Assembly: GCF_002884975.1 (NCBI RefSeq)
Contig: NZ_PJKB01000001.1
Span: forward strand, 558,001 to 622,000
Source: Akkermansia muciniphila
Lineage (GTDB): Bacteria; Verrucomicrobiota; Verrucomicrobiia; Verrucomicrobiales; Akkermansiaceae
Direction: 5' to 3'
DNA: 64,000 nucleotides
Position numbers and translations under genes: made by a program. Positions within the stretch are counted from its first letter, which is position 1, and each line of letters starts with the position of its first letter. The notes below the pieces were generated by a model. The model was not told the origin of the DNA. It did no database searches and saw nothing but the letters and a program-made list of their open reading frames with translations. Of the stretch, positions 35,609 to 44,502 are shown piece after piece.

Positions 35609-35931
35609 GCGCAGCCCATCTTAAAATGCCAGGTGGGGGAATTCCAGCTATTTGAATGTTTGTGAAGGGCCGTTTGAAGCCCGCAGGGCGGACGAATCAG
35701 CCCCTTACCCTGTGGAAAGGTTGTTGCAAGGGCCGGAATCCCCTTGTTTCCAGCACGGCGGGCCGTTAAGAAAACGGCGCAGTTCCCGTTTGTTTATCAT
35801 GTCCTCAACCACCCATGGCGCGCCGCACGGGCCTGTGGCTCTCCATAACGGTTAACAGATTTTTTGAAAGAATACGGACTTTCACTCCGCATGATATTCC
35901 GTAACGCCGCCATTGCCGGGAACCGCGCGCC
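35609..35931 (+). other. Divergent intergenic region before the respiratory operon
   Basis: About 320 bases between menF and actC. No actA/actB remnant, no convincing small gene and no clear promoter box could be identified by eye. It must hold promoters for both flanking genes. Confidence 0.5.
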
Positions 35932-37347
35932 ATGTCACGCGCCTTCCCTTTTGAATTGACGGGAAAACGCACTCAAGTAAGCTCTAGCGAGCTTCCGCCC
36001 ATGCAGATGATGACCAGACCAGCACCAGCCGTTTCTTCCGCCGCCGTTCCGGTGAAGACCATGCTGGCGGAGGTTCGCAGGCCGCTGGGGCCTGTATGGT
36101 GGTGCGTGTTCCTTGCCAGCGCGTTGCTGGCGGCATGGGGCGTGGGGTGGAGTTCCTGGCGCATCGCCGCGGAGGGCGTGGGGGTGCTGGGGCTGAACAA
36201 TAACGTGGTGTGGGGGCTGGACATCGTTCACTTCGTCTTCTGGATAGGCCTGGGCCACGCGGGCACCCTGATTTCCGCCGTTCTGCTCCTGACCCGCCAG
36301 TCATGGAGAAGCCCTATCGCCCGCGGAGCGGAACAGATGACCCTGTGCGCGGTCATCTGCGCCGCCGTCTTCCCCGTGGTGCACGTGGGGCGCGTCTGGA
36401 TGGCGTGGATGGCCTCCCCCCTGCCGGAGGTGAGCGGCATCTGGCCGGACATGGCCTCCCCCCTGATGTGGGATGTGATGGCTGTCAGCACGTATTTTCT
36501 GCTCTCTGCGTTGTACTGGTACATCGGGCTGATTCCGGATTTCGCCCTGCTGCGAGATTGCTGTACGGGGCGCCTGCGGCGGCGGTACGGCTGGCTGGCG
36601 CTGGGCTGGCAGGGAACAGGCCGCCAATGGCGCGCCTATGAGAAGGCCAGCCTCCTTTTTGCGGTCATCCTGACTCCCCTGGTGGTATCCGTCCATTCCG
36701 TCGTGAGCTTTGACTTTTCCGTGACGCAGGTGCCGGGCTGGCACCAGAGCATTTTTCCCCCTTATTTCGTGGGCGGGGCCATTTTAAGCGGCATGGCCAT
36801 GGTCCAGCTGATTTTGCTGGGGGTGCGCCGCCTGATGTCCGGCAGCGGCGTCCGGCAGGCCATCACTCCCGCCATTCTGGATTTGAGTTCCCGGTTTGTC
36901 CTGGCCCTGAGCCTGGTGATGGGGGCCATGTACCTGTGGGAGCACATGGCCGTTCTGCTGAATGGCGGCGGTCCGGAGCTGTTCCCGGGCAGGAATCCGG
37001 TCAATGCCGTGTTCCTGGCGGCCATGGTCGCCGGGAACGTGCTGCTGCCCCAGCTGTTCTGGTTCCGTTCCCTGCGCACCAGCCGCTGGGTGATTGCCGT
37101 CGTGGCCCTGGGCGTGCTGGCGGGCATGTGGATGGAACGCTTCTGGATTGTGGTGAATTCCCTGAAGGCGTCCCTGCTGGCCGCCAACATCGGGGATTAT
37201 TACCCCAGCCTGACGGATCTGGCGATGATGGCCGGGAGCGCGGGACTGTTCACGGCGCTGTACATGGCGCTGGTGCGCGTGACTCCGTTCTTTTCCCTGT
37301 GCGACGTGCGGGAACAGCAGTCCCTGAACAAGGAGGGCGGCGCATGA
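35932..37347 (+). CDS. actC: Alternative complex III subunit C (NrfD-like quinol-binding membrane protein)
   Basis: 471 residues with about ten membrane helices. NrfD/PsrC-type features include LNNNVVWGLDIVHFVFWIGLGHAGTLISA in the first third, KASLLFAVILTPLVVSVHSVVSFDFSV in the middle (the quinol-site region), and PGWHQSIFPPYFVGGAILSGMA. In alternative complex III, ActC holds a quinol site beside the iron-sulfur protein ActB. The usual upstream actA and actB genes are absent here. The first 23 residues are unusual and a start at 36001 is possible. The stop overlaps actD. Confidence 0.9.
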   Translation: MSRAFPFELTGKRTQVSSSELPPMQMMTRPAPAVSSAAVPVKTMLAEVRRPLGPVWWCVFLASALLAAWGVGWSSWRIAAEGVGVLGLNNNVVWGLDIVHFVFWIGLGHAGTLISAVLLLTRQSWRSPIARGAEQMTLCAVICAAVFPVVHVGRVWMAWMASPLPEVSGIWPDMASPLMWDVMAVSTYFLLSALYWYIGLIPDFALLRDCCTGRLRRRYGWLALGWQGTGRQWRAYEKASLLFAVILTPLVVSVHSVVSFDFSVTQVPGWHQSIFPPYFVGGAILSGMAMVQLILLGVRRLMSGSGVRQAITPAILDLSSRFVLALSLVMGAMYLWEHMAVLLNGGGPELFPGRNPVNAVFLAAMVAGNVLLPQLFWFRSLRTSRWVIAVVALGVLAGMWMERFWIVVNSLKASLLAANIGDYYPSLTDLAMMAGSAGLFTALYMALVRVTPFFSLCDVREQQSLNKEGGA

Positions 37348-37901
37348 AGAAGAGGCGCATCACCTCCGGATGGGTGCTTTCATTCCGTTCGGAAGAAGAC
37401 CTTTACCAGGCCGTCAGAAGGCTGGTGAAGGAGGATGGCGTGCATTGGGAGGTCTGCGCCCCCTATCCCTGCGCCGCCGTGCGGCTTGCCAACCGCCATG
37501 CCGGAAGGGCCGTGGGCGCAGGCGTGCGCCTGTGGGCCGTGGCGGGCGCCCTGTGCGGGTTCCTGGCCGTGGCCCTGTGGATTTACTGGACGCAGTTCTG
37601 CGCGGACCCCCTGGTGGCCCAGGGCCGGGTGCAGGGCTGGGATAACTGGCCCGCGTACGTTCCGCCCGTGTTTGAAGGTACGCTGCTGGGGGCGGGCCTG
37701 CTGACCGCCGCCGGATTCCTGAAAGGGGCCGTTCTCCCCAGGTGGAACGACTGGGCGTTTGAATGTGATTTTTTCAGGACGGACGAACACGGAAACGGTT
37801 ACTTCATTCTGCTGGAAGGGGGACAAGAAGGAGCCGCCCTGGCCGTGGCCCTGCAGCCGGAGGCTAGCGAACACATCCATGCGGAAGGGGGGCTGTCATG
37901 A
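37344..37901 (+). CDS. actD: Alternative complex III subunit D (DUF3341)
   Basis: 185 residues from ATG 37344, overlapping the actC stop. The DUF3341 pattern is visible: an N-terminal soluble alpha/beta part (LSFRSEEDLYQAVRRLV, then VHWEVCAPYP), two membrane helices with WIYWTQF between them, and a small domain near FECDFFRTDEHGNG. ActD is a membrane-bound structural subunit at the cytoplasmic side of the complex. Start chosen by the ATGA overlap. Confidence 0.88.
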   Translation: MKKRRITSGWVLSFRSEEDLYQAVRRLVKEDGVHWEVCAPYPCAAVRLANRHAGRAVGAGVRLWAVAGALCGFLAVALWIYWTQFCADPLVAQGRVQGWDNWPAYVPPVFEGTLLGAGLLTAAGFLKGAVLPRWNDWAFECDFFRTDEHGNGYFILLEGGQEGAALAVALQPEASEHIHAEGGLS

Positions 37902-38569
37902 GAGGCGGCGTGATGGCGGTCGCCGCCCTGGCGGTGCTGGGGGCGGCCTGGTTCCTGGTGCGGGATGACGGCGGCAGGAATCCCGTTCCCCATTTGTTTG
38001 ACAATATGAATGAGCGTCCGCTGGCGGACGCCCAGCAGGTGCAGGAACCCGTTTTTACCCCCGCAGGCCGTAACGTGCGCCTGACTCCGCCCCGCGCCGT
38101 GGCCCGGTCCCTGGGAGGGGCCGGAATGGAACGCGGAGGCGGCCGGGATTCCTTTGCCGCGGACGGTTCCTATTTTTCTTCAGGCCGCATGCAGGGCGGG
38201 GAGGAGGATTCCATGCCTCTGGAGCTGGGCGGCGTTTCCCGCAGCCGTGACGTGCTGGCGGAAGGCCGCGCGCTGTATCTGGCGCACTGCGCCGTCTGCC
38301 ACGGAGCAGACGGCCGCGGCCGCGGCGGCATGGCGGCCTATGACACCTACCCCCAGATAGGCTCCTTCCGGGATGAAAAGTACGCCGCCTACTCCCCCGG
38401 AAAGATGTTCCGGAGCATCCGGCTGGGGCAGGGGAACATGCCCGCGTTCGGGAACATTCTTCCGGCACGGGAAATCTGGTGCCTGGTGGCGTTCATCCGC
38501 CAGCTTCAGGCGCTGCCGGGTTCCCCGGAGGAGCAGGCCTTCATGAAACAGGAGAAACACCGTCCATGA
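37898..38569 (+). CDS. actE: Alternative complex III subunit E (mono-heme cytochrome c)
   Basis: 223 residues. An N-terminal hydrophobic segment (about 5-20) anchors or exports it. One c-type heme site is present, C131-x-x-C134-H135 in CAVCHGADG, with the axial methionine likely in GNMPAFGN. The middle section (VRLTPPRAVARSL) is a linker typical of ActE. It would pass electrons from the complex to the next carrier. It overlaps actD and actF by 4 bases on each side. Confidence 0.9.
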   Translation: MRGGVMAVAALAVLGAAWFLVRDDGGRNPVPHLFDNMNERPLADAQQVQEPVFTPAGRNVRLTPPRAVARSLGGAGMERGGGRDSFAADGSYFSSGRMQGGEEDSMPLELGGVSRSRDVLAEGRALYLAHCAVCHGADGRGRGGMAAYDTYPQIGSFRDEKYAAYSPGKMFRSIRLGQGNMPAFGNILPAREIWCLVAFIRQLQALPGSPEEQAFMKQEKHRP

Positions 38570-39795
38570 ACAGAAATACATCGTCAACCGGAAGGGAGCA
38601 CCGGGACAGGCCGGGATTCGGCTGGGCCGGGCGTTCCGCCGCCCTCGCCCTGTGGATCATCTCCGTCCTGCTCTGGTGCGTGCTGATGCGCCAGTCCTTT
38701 ACGGCCATGCCGTGGGATGACATGACGGTGGCCGGGGAACGGCTCCAGGAATTGAGGCGGCCGTTTGCCGTCGCCGGAATGGCCGTGGGCATGCTGGGAA
38801 CCGGCGTGTGCCTGGGAACCCTGTTCTGGCTCTGCCTGTCTTCCGTGACGGGAGCCCGCTGGGGCATTGAGCTGAGGCGCGTGCTGGCGGCGGGATGCTG
38901 GGGGTTCCTGCCGGGCGTTCTGGTGCTGGCGGGTACGGCCGGCTGCCTGACCACCGTGATTTTTCCGGAAGCGGCCCGGTACTGGGGCGTTGCGGATATT
39001 TCCCTTCCCGGCGTCAGGGCCTTCGGCGTGCTGGATTTGACGGATGCCGCGTGGTGGAACCCGGCGTGGCTGTATGTGCGCATGGGCATCATGGTGGTCC
39101 TGGCCTGGAGCATGGCCCAGGTGTGGGCCGTCCTGTCCGCGGAAAAGGAGGTCTGGCAGCCCTCCTTCCACAGGGGAGCGGCGGCGTTCTGCATGATTGC
39201 CGCCGTCATGGTGCTGGGCGTGCTGGGCTTTGACTTGCTGGGGGGCACCGGGAAGCCCGTTCTTTCCATGTTCCCCGTGTACATGATTGCTTACGCCCTG
39301 CTGGTTTCCCTGGCATTTGCCGTGCTGGCCGCCGCCGGCCTGAGGAAGCTGGCCGGGGGCAAAGGGCTGCCCTGGCCCCACCTGGGGGGCATGCTGGCTG
39401 CCGTGGTGCTGGTGAAGGCGTATATCACGTACTCCCAGTACATGATTACCTGGTATGCCTCCATTCCTGATGAAATGTCCTTTTATGACGCCGCATCCTC
39501 CGGCTGGTCCGGACTCCTGTCCGCGGGGCTGGGGCTGGAGCTGCTGCTGCCCTTCCTGGTCCTGCTCTTTCCCGCGTTGAGGCGCCGCCCGTCTGCGCTG
39601 GCCGCCGTCAGCGCCAGCATGCTGCTTGGCTCCCTGCTGGAAGCGTGCTGGATGTTCGGCCCCGGGCTGGGGCTGCCGCCGGATGCGTGGGGAACGTGGG
39701 TCCCCCTGGTTCTGCTCCTGGGGGTGATGGGCGCCATCTGCTGTTTTTCCTTCCTGGGGGCCTTGAGCGTCCGCAGGGTATTTCCCGAATCATGA
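38566..39795 (+). CDS. actF: Alternative complex III subunit F (membrane protein)
   Basis: 409 residues from ATG 38566, overlapping the actE stop. About ten hydrophobic segments. The region KAYITYSQYMITWYASIPDEMSFYDA matches the ActF family hallmark, a quinol/proton path residue-rich loop. It is a partner of ActC in the membrane. It overlaps the next gene by 4 bases, so the five genes are translationally coupled. Confidence 0.88.
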   Translation: MNRNTSSTGREHRDRPGFGWAGRSAALALWIISVLLWCVLMRQSFTAMPWDDMTVAGERLQELRRPFAVAGMAVGMLGTGVCLGTLFWLCLSSVTGARWGIELRRVLAAGCWGFLPGVLVLAGTAGCLTTVIFPEAARYWGVADISLPGVRAFGVLDLTDAAWWNPAWLYVRMGIMVVLAWSMAQVWAVLSAEKEVWQPSFHRGAAAFCMIAAVMVLGVLGFDLLGGTGKPVLSMFPVYMIAYALLVSLAFAVLAAAGLRKLAGGKGLPWPHLGGMLAAVVLVKAYITYSQYMITWYASIPDEMSFYDAASSGWSGLLSAGLGLELLLPFLVLLFPALRRRPSALAAVSASMLLGSLLEACWMFGPGLGLPPDAWGTWVPLVLLLGVMGAICCFSFLGALSVRRVFPES

Positions 39796-42119
39796 TGAAC
39801 CTTTCCGCCTCCGTTTCCTCCCTGTTCCGCCGCCGTCCGGACGAGTGGCTGCCGCTTTTCTGGCTGGCGGCGGCCTGCGTGCTAGGGCTGGTGTGGTCCC
39901 TGGTCCATGCCTCCGGGCTGGTGGCGGGGGCTCCGCTCCCCTGGTCGGCGGGGCGCCTCATGTTCGCCTTTTACGGCGTCCTGGTGTATGGCTGGGCTTT
40001 CCCCTGCCTGTTCTCCTGCATGACGGGAACCGGGGGGCGATGGCTGAAACCCGCGGAATGGCTCTGGCATGCCTGCGTCCTTCTGGGGCTGGGGACGATA
40101 GCTGCGGGTGACGGAAGCGGCCTGCTCCTGATGCCTTTTGACTGGTGGGTTTGCCCGGTTTTTGCCCTTCTTTCCGCCGTGATGGCGTGCGCTGCGTGGT
40201 TCAAGCCCTCTCCCTGGTCCGTGCGTCTGCTGTTCAGTTCTTCCGCAGTGGGCGCGGCGGCCGCTCTCCTGGCTCTGGGGCATACGCAGGCTTTGTCCAT
40301 GAACGGCTTGCTGGACGCCTCCTCCCTGGGAGGCTCCCTGTCCTGCGGGCTGATGTTTGCCGCCCTGGGGGCGGCGGCCCTCCGCCTGGATGCGGCGCAT
40401 GGCCGGATGTTCGGAATCCTGTCCGTCTGGGCGGCCGTGGTGCTGCTGGCGGCTCCGGTGATTGGCGGCCTGGCGGGGCTCCGCGGTTTTCCCGTGCCGT
40501 GGGCGCTGGTGGAGGCCGGAGCGGTCTGGGCCTGGTGCGCCGCTCTCCCCGCCGTGCTGATGGTTGTACTATTCTGGATGAAATCCGGTCCGGAACCGGG
40601 AATGTGGCTGAAATCCGGCTGCTCCGCGCTCGCGTTGCTGGCGGCGTGGAACGTTCTCTCTGGTTCCTGCCTGGAACTGATGCAGTTTTCCCTGTGCGTG
40701 TGGCATGAGGCGGAATTATGGGTGCTGCTGGCCGCCGCGGTGCTGATGATGGCCGGGAGGAAGAGCCCCGCACGGTTTCCCGTGGCGTGGTGGCTGTTTT
40801 CCGCGGGCGTCTGCGGCGTGCTGCTGGCTTATGCCGTGGGCGTGGTCGCCGCGATGGATGTTCAGGCCTTTCCCGTAGCCCGGCGCGCGGAATTGATGAG
40901 CGGCTGGGTGGGCATGGCTGCCTGCGTCCATGCCGCCGCCATGGCCCTGTGCCTGGCGGGCAGCCTCTGCCTGTGGCGTCCGGCGCGGGCGGAGGCCGGA
41001 GCGCCGGAAACGGAAACTCCGGTTCCCGGACGTCTTTTTTCCGTCTTTACCGTTCCTGCGGCGCTTGTTCTGGTGACGGCCGCCGTCGTGCTGCTGCATG
41101 CCCCGGCTCCGGATTCCCTGGAGGTGAGGCGTCCCGCCCAGGATGCGGAAGGAGCCCGGATTTATGCCGCGGAGGGGTGCGCCCTGTGCCATACGCAGAT
41201 GATCCGGCGTTCCATGTCCGGCAGGGACTGGCAGACGGCGATTGACCGCGGGACGGACCCGGATTTTCCCTACCGCGTCAGTGAACCGGAAGACATGGAT
41301 GCCGAGTTCAACAGGGAAGGGGCCCCGCAGGCGGGCGTGGCGGCCATAGGCCCGGACCTGAGCAATGCGGCGGAATACGCCGCCGGAAGGCTGGAATATG
41401 AAGACGCCGTGTCCGGCGGCACGCTCCGGGCCGCGCAGGTCCGGGAATGGCTGGCCCTGCATCTTTACAACCCGCGGGAGACGCAGTTCAAAAAGCCCTG
41501 GACCGTGTGCCCCGCCATGCCCGGATTATTTGAGGAACGCCCGGTAGAGGGGAACGCACCATCCACAAACGCCCTGCCTGTCCGGATGGAGCAGGGCCGG
41601 GAGCTGGTTCCGTCCCGCCGGGGGGAGCGCCTGCTGAACTACCTGGCTTCCCTCCGGAGGGTGGAGCCCTCCGTGAAGCGTGACCGGATCCATTCCCTCC
41701 CGGCCTTGTCCCATATTCATCCGGATTATGCCGCCCATCCTCCCGCCGTGGACATGGAATGCCTGAAAAAGGCCCGCGCCGCCGCCGTGATGGAAAAGGG
41801 CAGGGGCGTATACCTTTCCAAATGCGCCATCTGCCACGGCAACGGCGGCATGGGGGACAAGGTGACCTATCCGCCCCTGGCCGGGTCCGAATGGCTGAAG
41901 GAAAAGCCTGACGCGGAAATCGTGAAGATCATCCTCCAGGGGCTGACCGGACCAATAACGGTGAACGGGAAGGAATGGGATTCCACCATGCTGCCGCCCG
42001 GCGTTACGGATTCCCGTGACCTGGCGAACCTGCTCACGTTCCTTCGCCGCCAGTTCGGCGGCGTGGAAAAGGCGGCCTATACGCCGGAACAGATGGACGC
42101 CATCCGCCGGGAGCTGTAA
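39792..42119 (+). CDS. Polytopic membrane protein fused to two cytochrome c domains (CcoO- and CcoP-like)
   Basis: 775 residues from ATG 39792. Residues 1-440 contain about ten to twelve hydrophobic helices, resembling in outline the cbb3 oxidase subunit CcoN. The heme-copper histidine pairs of CcoN (the adjacent HH and the late HxH) are absent. Residues about 455-645 resemble CcoO: heme site C463-x-x-C466-H467 within YAAEGCALCHTQMIR, then GPDLSN and LHLYNPRE. Residues about 670-775 hold a second heme site, C678-x-x-C681-H682 in KCAICHGNGG, as in CcoP. It would carry electrons from ActE to an acceptor, but cannot itself reduce oxygen as an oxidase unless ligands are provided elsewhere. Confidence 0.75.
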   Translation: MMNLSASVSSLFRRRPDEWLPLFWLAAACVLGLVWSLVHASGLVAGAPLPWSAGRLMFAFYGVLVYGWAFPCLFSCMTGTGGRWLKPAEWLWHACVLLGLGTIAAGDGSGLLLMPFDWWVCPVFALLSAVMACAAWFKPSPWSVRLLFSSSAVGAAAALLALGHTQALSMNGLLDASSLGGSLSCGLMFAALGAAALRLDAAHGRMFGILSVWAAVVLLAAPVIGGLAGLRGFPVPWALVEAGAVWAWCAALPAVLMVVLFWMKSGPEPGMWLKSGCSALALLAAWNVLSGSCLELMQFSLCVWHEAELWVLLAAAVLMMAGRKSPARFPVAWWLFSAGVCGVLLAYAVGVVAAMDVQAFPVARRAELMSGWVGMAACVHAAAMALCLAGSLCLWRPARAEAGAPETETPVPGRLFSVFTVPAALVLVTAAVVLLHAPAPDSLEVRRPAQDAEGARIYAAEGCALCHTQMIRRSMSGRDWQTAIDRGTDPDFPYRVSEPEDMDAEFNREGAPQAGVAAIGPDLSNAAEYAAGRLEYEDAVSGGTLRAAQVREWLALHLYNPRETQFKKPWTVCPAMPGLFEERPVEGNAPSTNALPVRMEQGRELVPSRRGERLLNYLASLRRVEPSVKRDRIHSLPALSHIHPDYAAHPPAVDMECLKKARAAAVMEKGRGVYLSKCAICHGNGGMGDKVTYPPLAGSEWLKEKPDAEIVKIILQGLTGPITVNGKEWDSTMLPPGVTDSRDLANLLTFLRRQFGGVEKAAYTPEQMDAIRREL

Positions 42120-42501
42120 CGGCGCGCGGCATTGTTTTTTCCTCCCCCCGTTTCAAGCGGGGCAGAGGGGCGGCCGTGGAAAAATCCCACGCTTTACACT
42201 TCTTGAATGCGCGGCGGGAATAGAAGCAAATGCCATTCTATGAATTTGGAAAATACGTCCGCCATTGCTCCGGACAAAAACGTTGTTATCGGAACCTTCC
42301 CCCGCCGCTTTGTCTTCCCGGAAATCCCGGGAAGCGGCGCCTGAACGGACCGTTCCGCCGGAACCCTACGAACTGACGGAAAAGGGGAGCGTCTGAATGA
42401 AAAGAGTTTCCGTGACGGACTGACGCCGTTTCCCAGGAAACATGACGGGGCTGCCGCGCCATATCCAAGTGCGGCAGCCCTTTTATTTAAATAGTTCCGG
42501 C
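42120..42501 (+). other. Intergenic region after the respiratory operon
   Basis: About 380 bases. It holds a 34-codon frame (ATG 42240-42242, ending TGA 42342-42344) with no recognised product, and the isolated plus-strand terminator annotated separately. The distance from the operon stop to that terminator (about 330 bases) leaves room for a small RNA or mini-gene, but no firm promoter was seen. Confidence 0.4.
42448..42484 (+). terminator. Plus-strand terminator
   Basis: A perfect 10-bp stem (42448-42457 with 42471-42480) is followed by TTTT and an AT-rich tail. It is oriented for plus-strand transcripts. The nearest such gene ends 330 bases upstream. Confidence 0.8.
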
Positions 42502-42945
42502 TTACAGGACGAGCATGTCCCGGTCGTCAAATTCATCGTTCGGTCCCCAGGCAACCTCCCAGTAATAGCCGTCCGGGTCCGTAAAATAGCCATGGAAGCC
42601 GCCCCAGAAAACATCCTGGGGTTCCTTGACGATTCTGGCTCCCGCATTCCGCGCCAGTTCAATGACTTCAACTACCTCCTCCTTCGTTTTTGCATTATAG
42701 GCAAGCGTAATTCCTCCGAACCCGGCGCCGATGGGCGGAGGATTCTCTCCGTTGATGTCCTTTGCCAGCAAATCCAGCGGATACAGCTCCAGTTTGGTGC
42801 CGGGAGTGCTGAAAAAGACGACGTCCGGGTGGTCGCCCGTCTCATCCGTTTTAAAACCGAGTCCGTCACGGTAAAATTGCAGCGCTTTCTTCATGTCCCT
42901 GACTCCAAGGCAGACGATGTTCATTCTGTTCATGTTCTTCTTCAT
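42502..42945 (-). CDS. VOC-superfamily (glyoxalase/dioxygenase fold) protein
   Basis: 147 residues, one compact VOC domain. The N-terminal half has VCLGVRDMKKALQFYRDGLGF, and the second half has GGITLAYNAKTKEEV, then the C-terminal metal motif region HGYFTDPDGYYWEVAW. The likely metal ligands are E53 and the final E in YYWEV. Glyoxalase I and related members detoxify methylglyoxal or antibiotics; this member cannot be assigned further. The start is uncertain between the ATGs at 42945, 42933 and 42924. Confidence 0.85.
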   Translation of the reverse strand: MKKNMNRMNIVCLGVRDMKKALQFYRDGLGFKTDETGDHPDVVFFSTPGTKLELYPLDLLAKDINGENPPPIGAGFGGITLAYNAKTKEEVVEVIELARNAGARIVKEPQDVFWGGFHGYFTDPDGYYWEVAWGPNDEFDDRDMLVL

Positions 42946-42999
42946 GGGATGGTATTTGAAATGTTTGATGGGGGATGGCCCGGATATCGGTTCCTTTGC

Positions 43000-43041
43000 A
43001 AAAAAGGGCTGCCCCCCGCACCATGTACCGGGAAGGCAGCC
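43000..43041 (-). terminator. Terminator of icd
   Basis: A 7-bp stem (43007-43013 with 43035-43041) is followed on the minus strand by six T residues (43000-43005), about 27 bases after the icd stop. Confidence 0.75.
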
Positions 43042-43067
43042 ATATGAGAAAGTGGCGGGGAAAAAGG

Positions 43068-44315
43068 TCAGCTCAGGGCTTCCACCAGCTTGTCGCCATA
43101 GGCGGAGCAGGAAAGCTCCGTGGAGCCGGGAATCATTTCCGCGAGGTCAAACGTGACTGTTTTTGCGGCAATCACCCGGTCAATGGCCTGGATCAGCAGG
43201 TCCGCCGCTTCCGTCCAGCCCATGTAGCGCAGCATCATTTCCGCGGACAGGATGACGGAACTGGGATTGGCTTTGTCCAGTCCGGCCAGTTTGGGCCCGG
43301 TGCCGTGCGTGGCTTCAAAAATGGAATGGCCCGTCAGGTAATTGATGTTGCCGCCGGGGGCGATGCCGATGCCGCCTACCTGCGCCGCCAGGGCGTCGGA
43401 AATATAATCCCCGTTCAGGTTCAGCGTGGCGACCACGTCAAAGTTTTCCGGATGCAGCAGGATTTCCTGAAGGAAGGCGTCTGCAATGCAATCCTTGATC
43501 ACGATTCCGTTGGGGAGCTTCAGCCAGGGGCCGTCTCCGATGGGCTGGGCTCCGTATTCCCGGCGCGCGACGTCGTACCCCCAGTCGCGGAAGCCGCCTT
43601 CCGTGAACTTCATGATATTGCCCTTGTGCACCAGCGTGACGCTCTTGCGCCCGTTTTCCACGGCGTAATCAATGGCGGCGCGCACCAGGCGCTCCGTGCC
43701 TTCACGGGAAACGGGCTTGATGCCGAAGCCGGAGCTCTCCGGGAAGCGCACCTTCTTCATGCGCTCCGGGAAGATGCGGTTCATGGTGTCGAAAAACAGT
43801 TGGGCGTCCTCCGACCCTTCCTTGAATTCGATTCCGGCGTAAATGTCCTCCGTATTTTCCCGGAAAACGACCATGTCCACTTTTTCCGGGGCCTTCACGG
43901 GAGTTTCAATGCCGTTGAAATAGCGCACCGGGCGCAGGCAGACGAACAGGTCCAGATCCTGCCGCAGCGTGACGTTCAGGCTGCGGATGCCGCCGCCCAC
44001 CGGGGTGGTGAGGGGGCCCTTGATGCCGACCAGGTACGTGCGGAAGGCTTCCACCGTCTCATTCGGGAGCCAGGTTCCCAGGTTGTCAAAGGACTTTTGC
44101 CCGGCAAAAACTTCATACCAGGCAATGGAGCGCTTGCCCTGGTATGCCTTCTTCACGGCCGCGTCAATCACCCGGGAAGCCGCCGCCCAGATTTCAGGCC
44201 CGGTTCCGTCACCGATGATGAAGGGAATGACGGGCCTGTCCGGAACGCAAAGCCTGCCGTTCTGCATGGTGACGGCTGCGCCGTCCGTGGGAGGGGTGAA
44301 TGTTAAATTGGCCAT
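43068..44315 (-). CDS. icd: Isocitrate dehydrogenase
   Basis: 415 residues from ATG 44315 (MANLTF). It oxidises isocitrate to 2-oxoglutarate in the TCA cycle. The substrate loop [13 protein letters not shown], the metal aspartates region [10 protein letters not shown], and HGTGPKLAG near the C-terminus are clear. Coenzyme-specificity positions differ from E. coli Icd. K344 is kept, but Y345 is Leu, V351 is Ala, Y391 is Phe and R395 is Glu (E. coli numbering, aligned by eye). NADP specificity should therefore not be assumed. The gene is a single unit with its own terminator. Confidence 0.93.
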   Translation of the reverse strand: MANLTFTPPTDGAAVTMQNGRLCVPDRPVIPFIIGDGTGPEIWAAASRVIDAAVKKAYQGKRSIAWYEVFAGQKSFDNLGTWLPNETVEAFRTYLVGIKGPLTTPVGGGIRSLNVTLRQDLDLFVCLRPVRYFNGIETPVKAPEKVDMVVFRENTEDIYAGIEFKEGSEDAQLFFDTMNRIFPERMKKVRFPESSGFGIKPVSREGTERLVRAAIDYAVENGRKSVTLVHKGNIMKFTEGGFRDWGYDVARREYGAQPIGDGPWLKLPNGIVIKDCIADAFLQEILLHPENFDVVATLNLNGDYISDALAAQVGGIGIAPGGNINYLTGHSIFEATHGTGPKLAGLDKANPSSVILSAEMMLRYMGWTEAADLLIQAIDRVIAAKTVTFDLAEMIPGSTELSCSAYGDKLVEALS

Positions 44316-44502
44316 GACGTGCGTTCCTTTATAGGACCCAGCGCGTTTTGGCAAGATAAAAGAACGGCAGGGAACGCCGCGTACTTCTGCGGCAACTGAA
44401 CCGGGAGACGGCCGCGGGGCGTGCCTCTTTTAAAAAATATCCGCCGCCCCTCACGCTGGTTTTAGGTGACACAGGGGCTTGCCGGGCTCCATGAGCGTAC
44501 AA

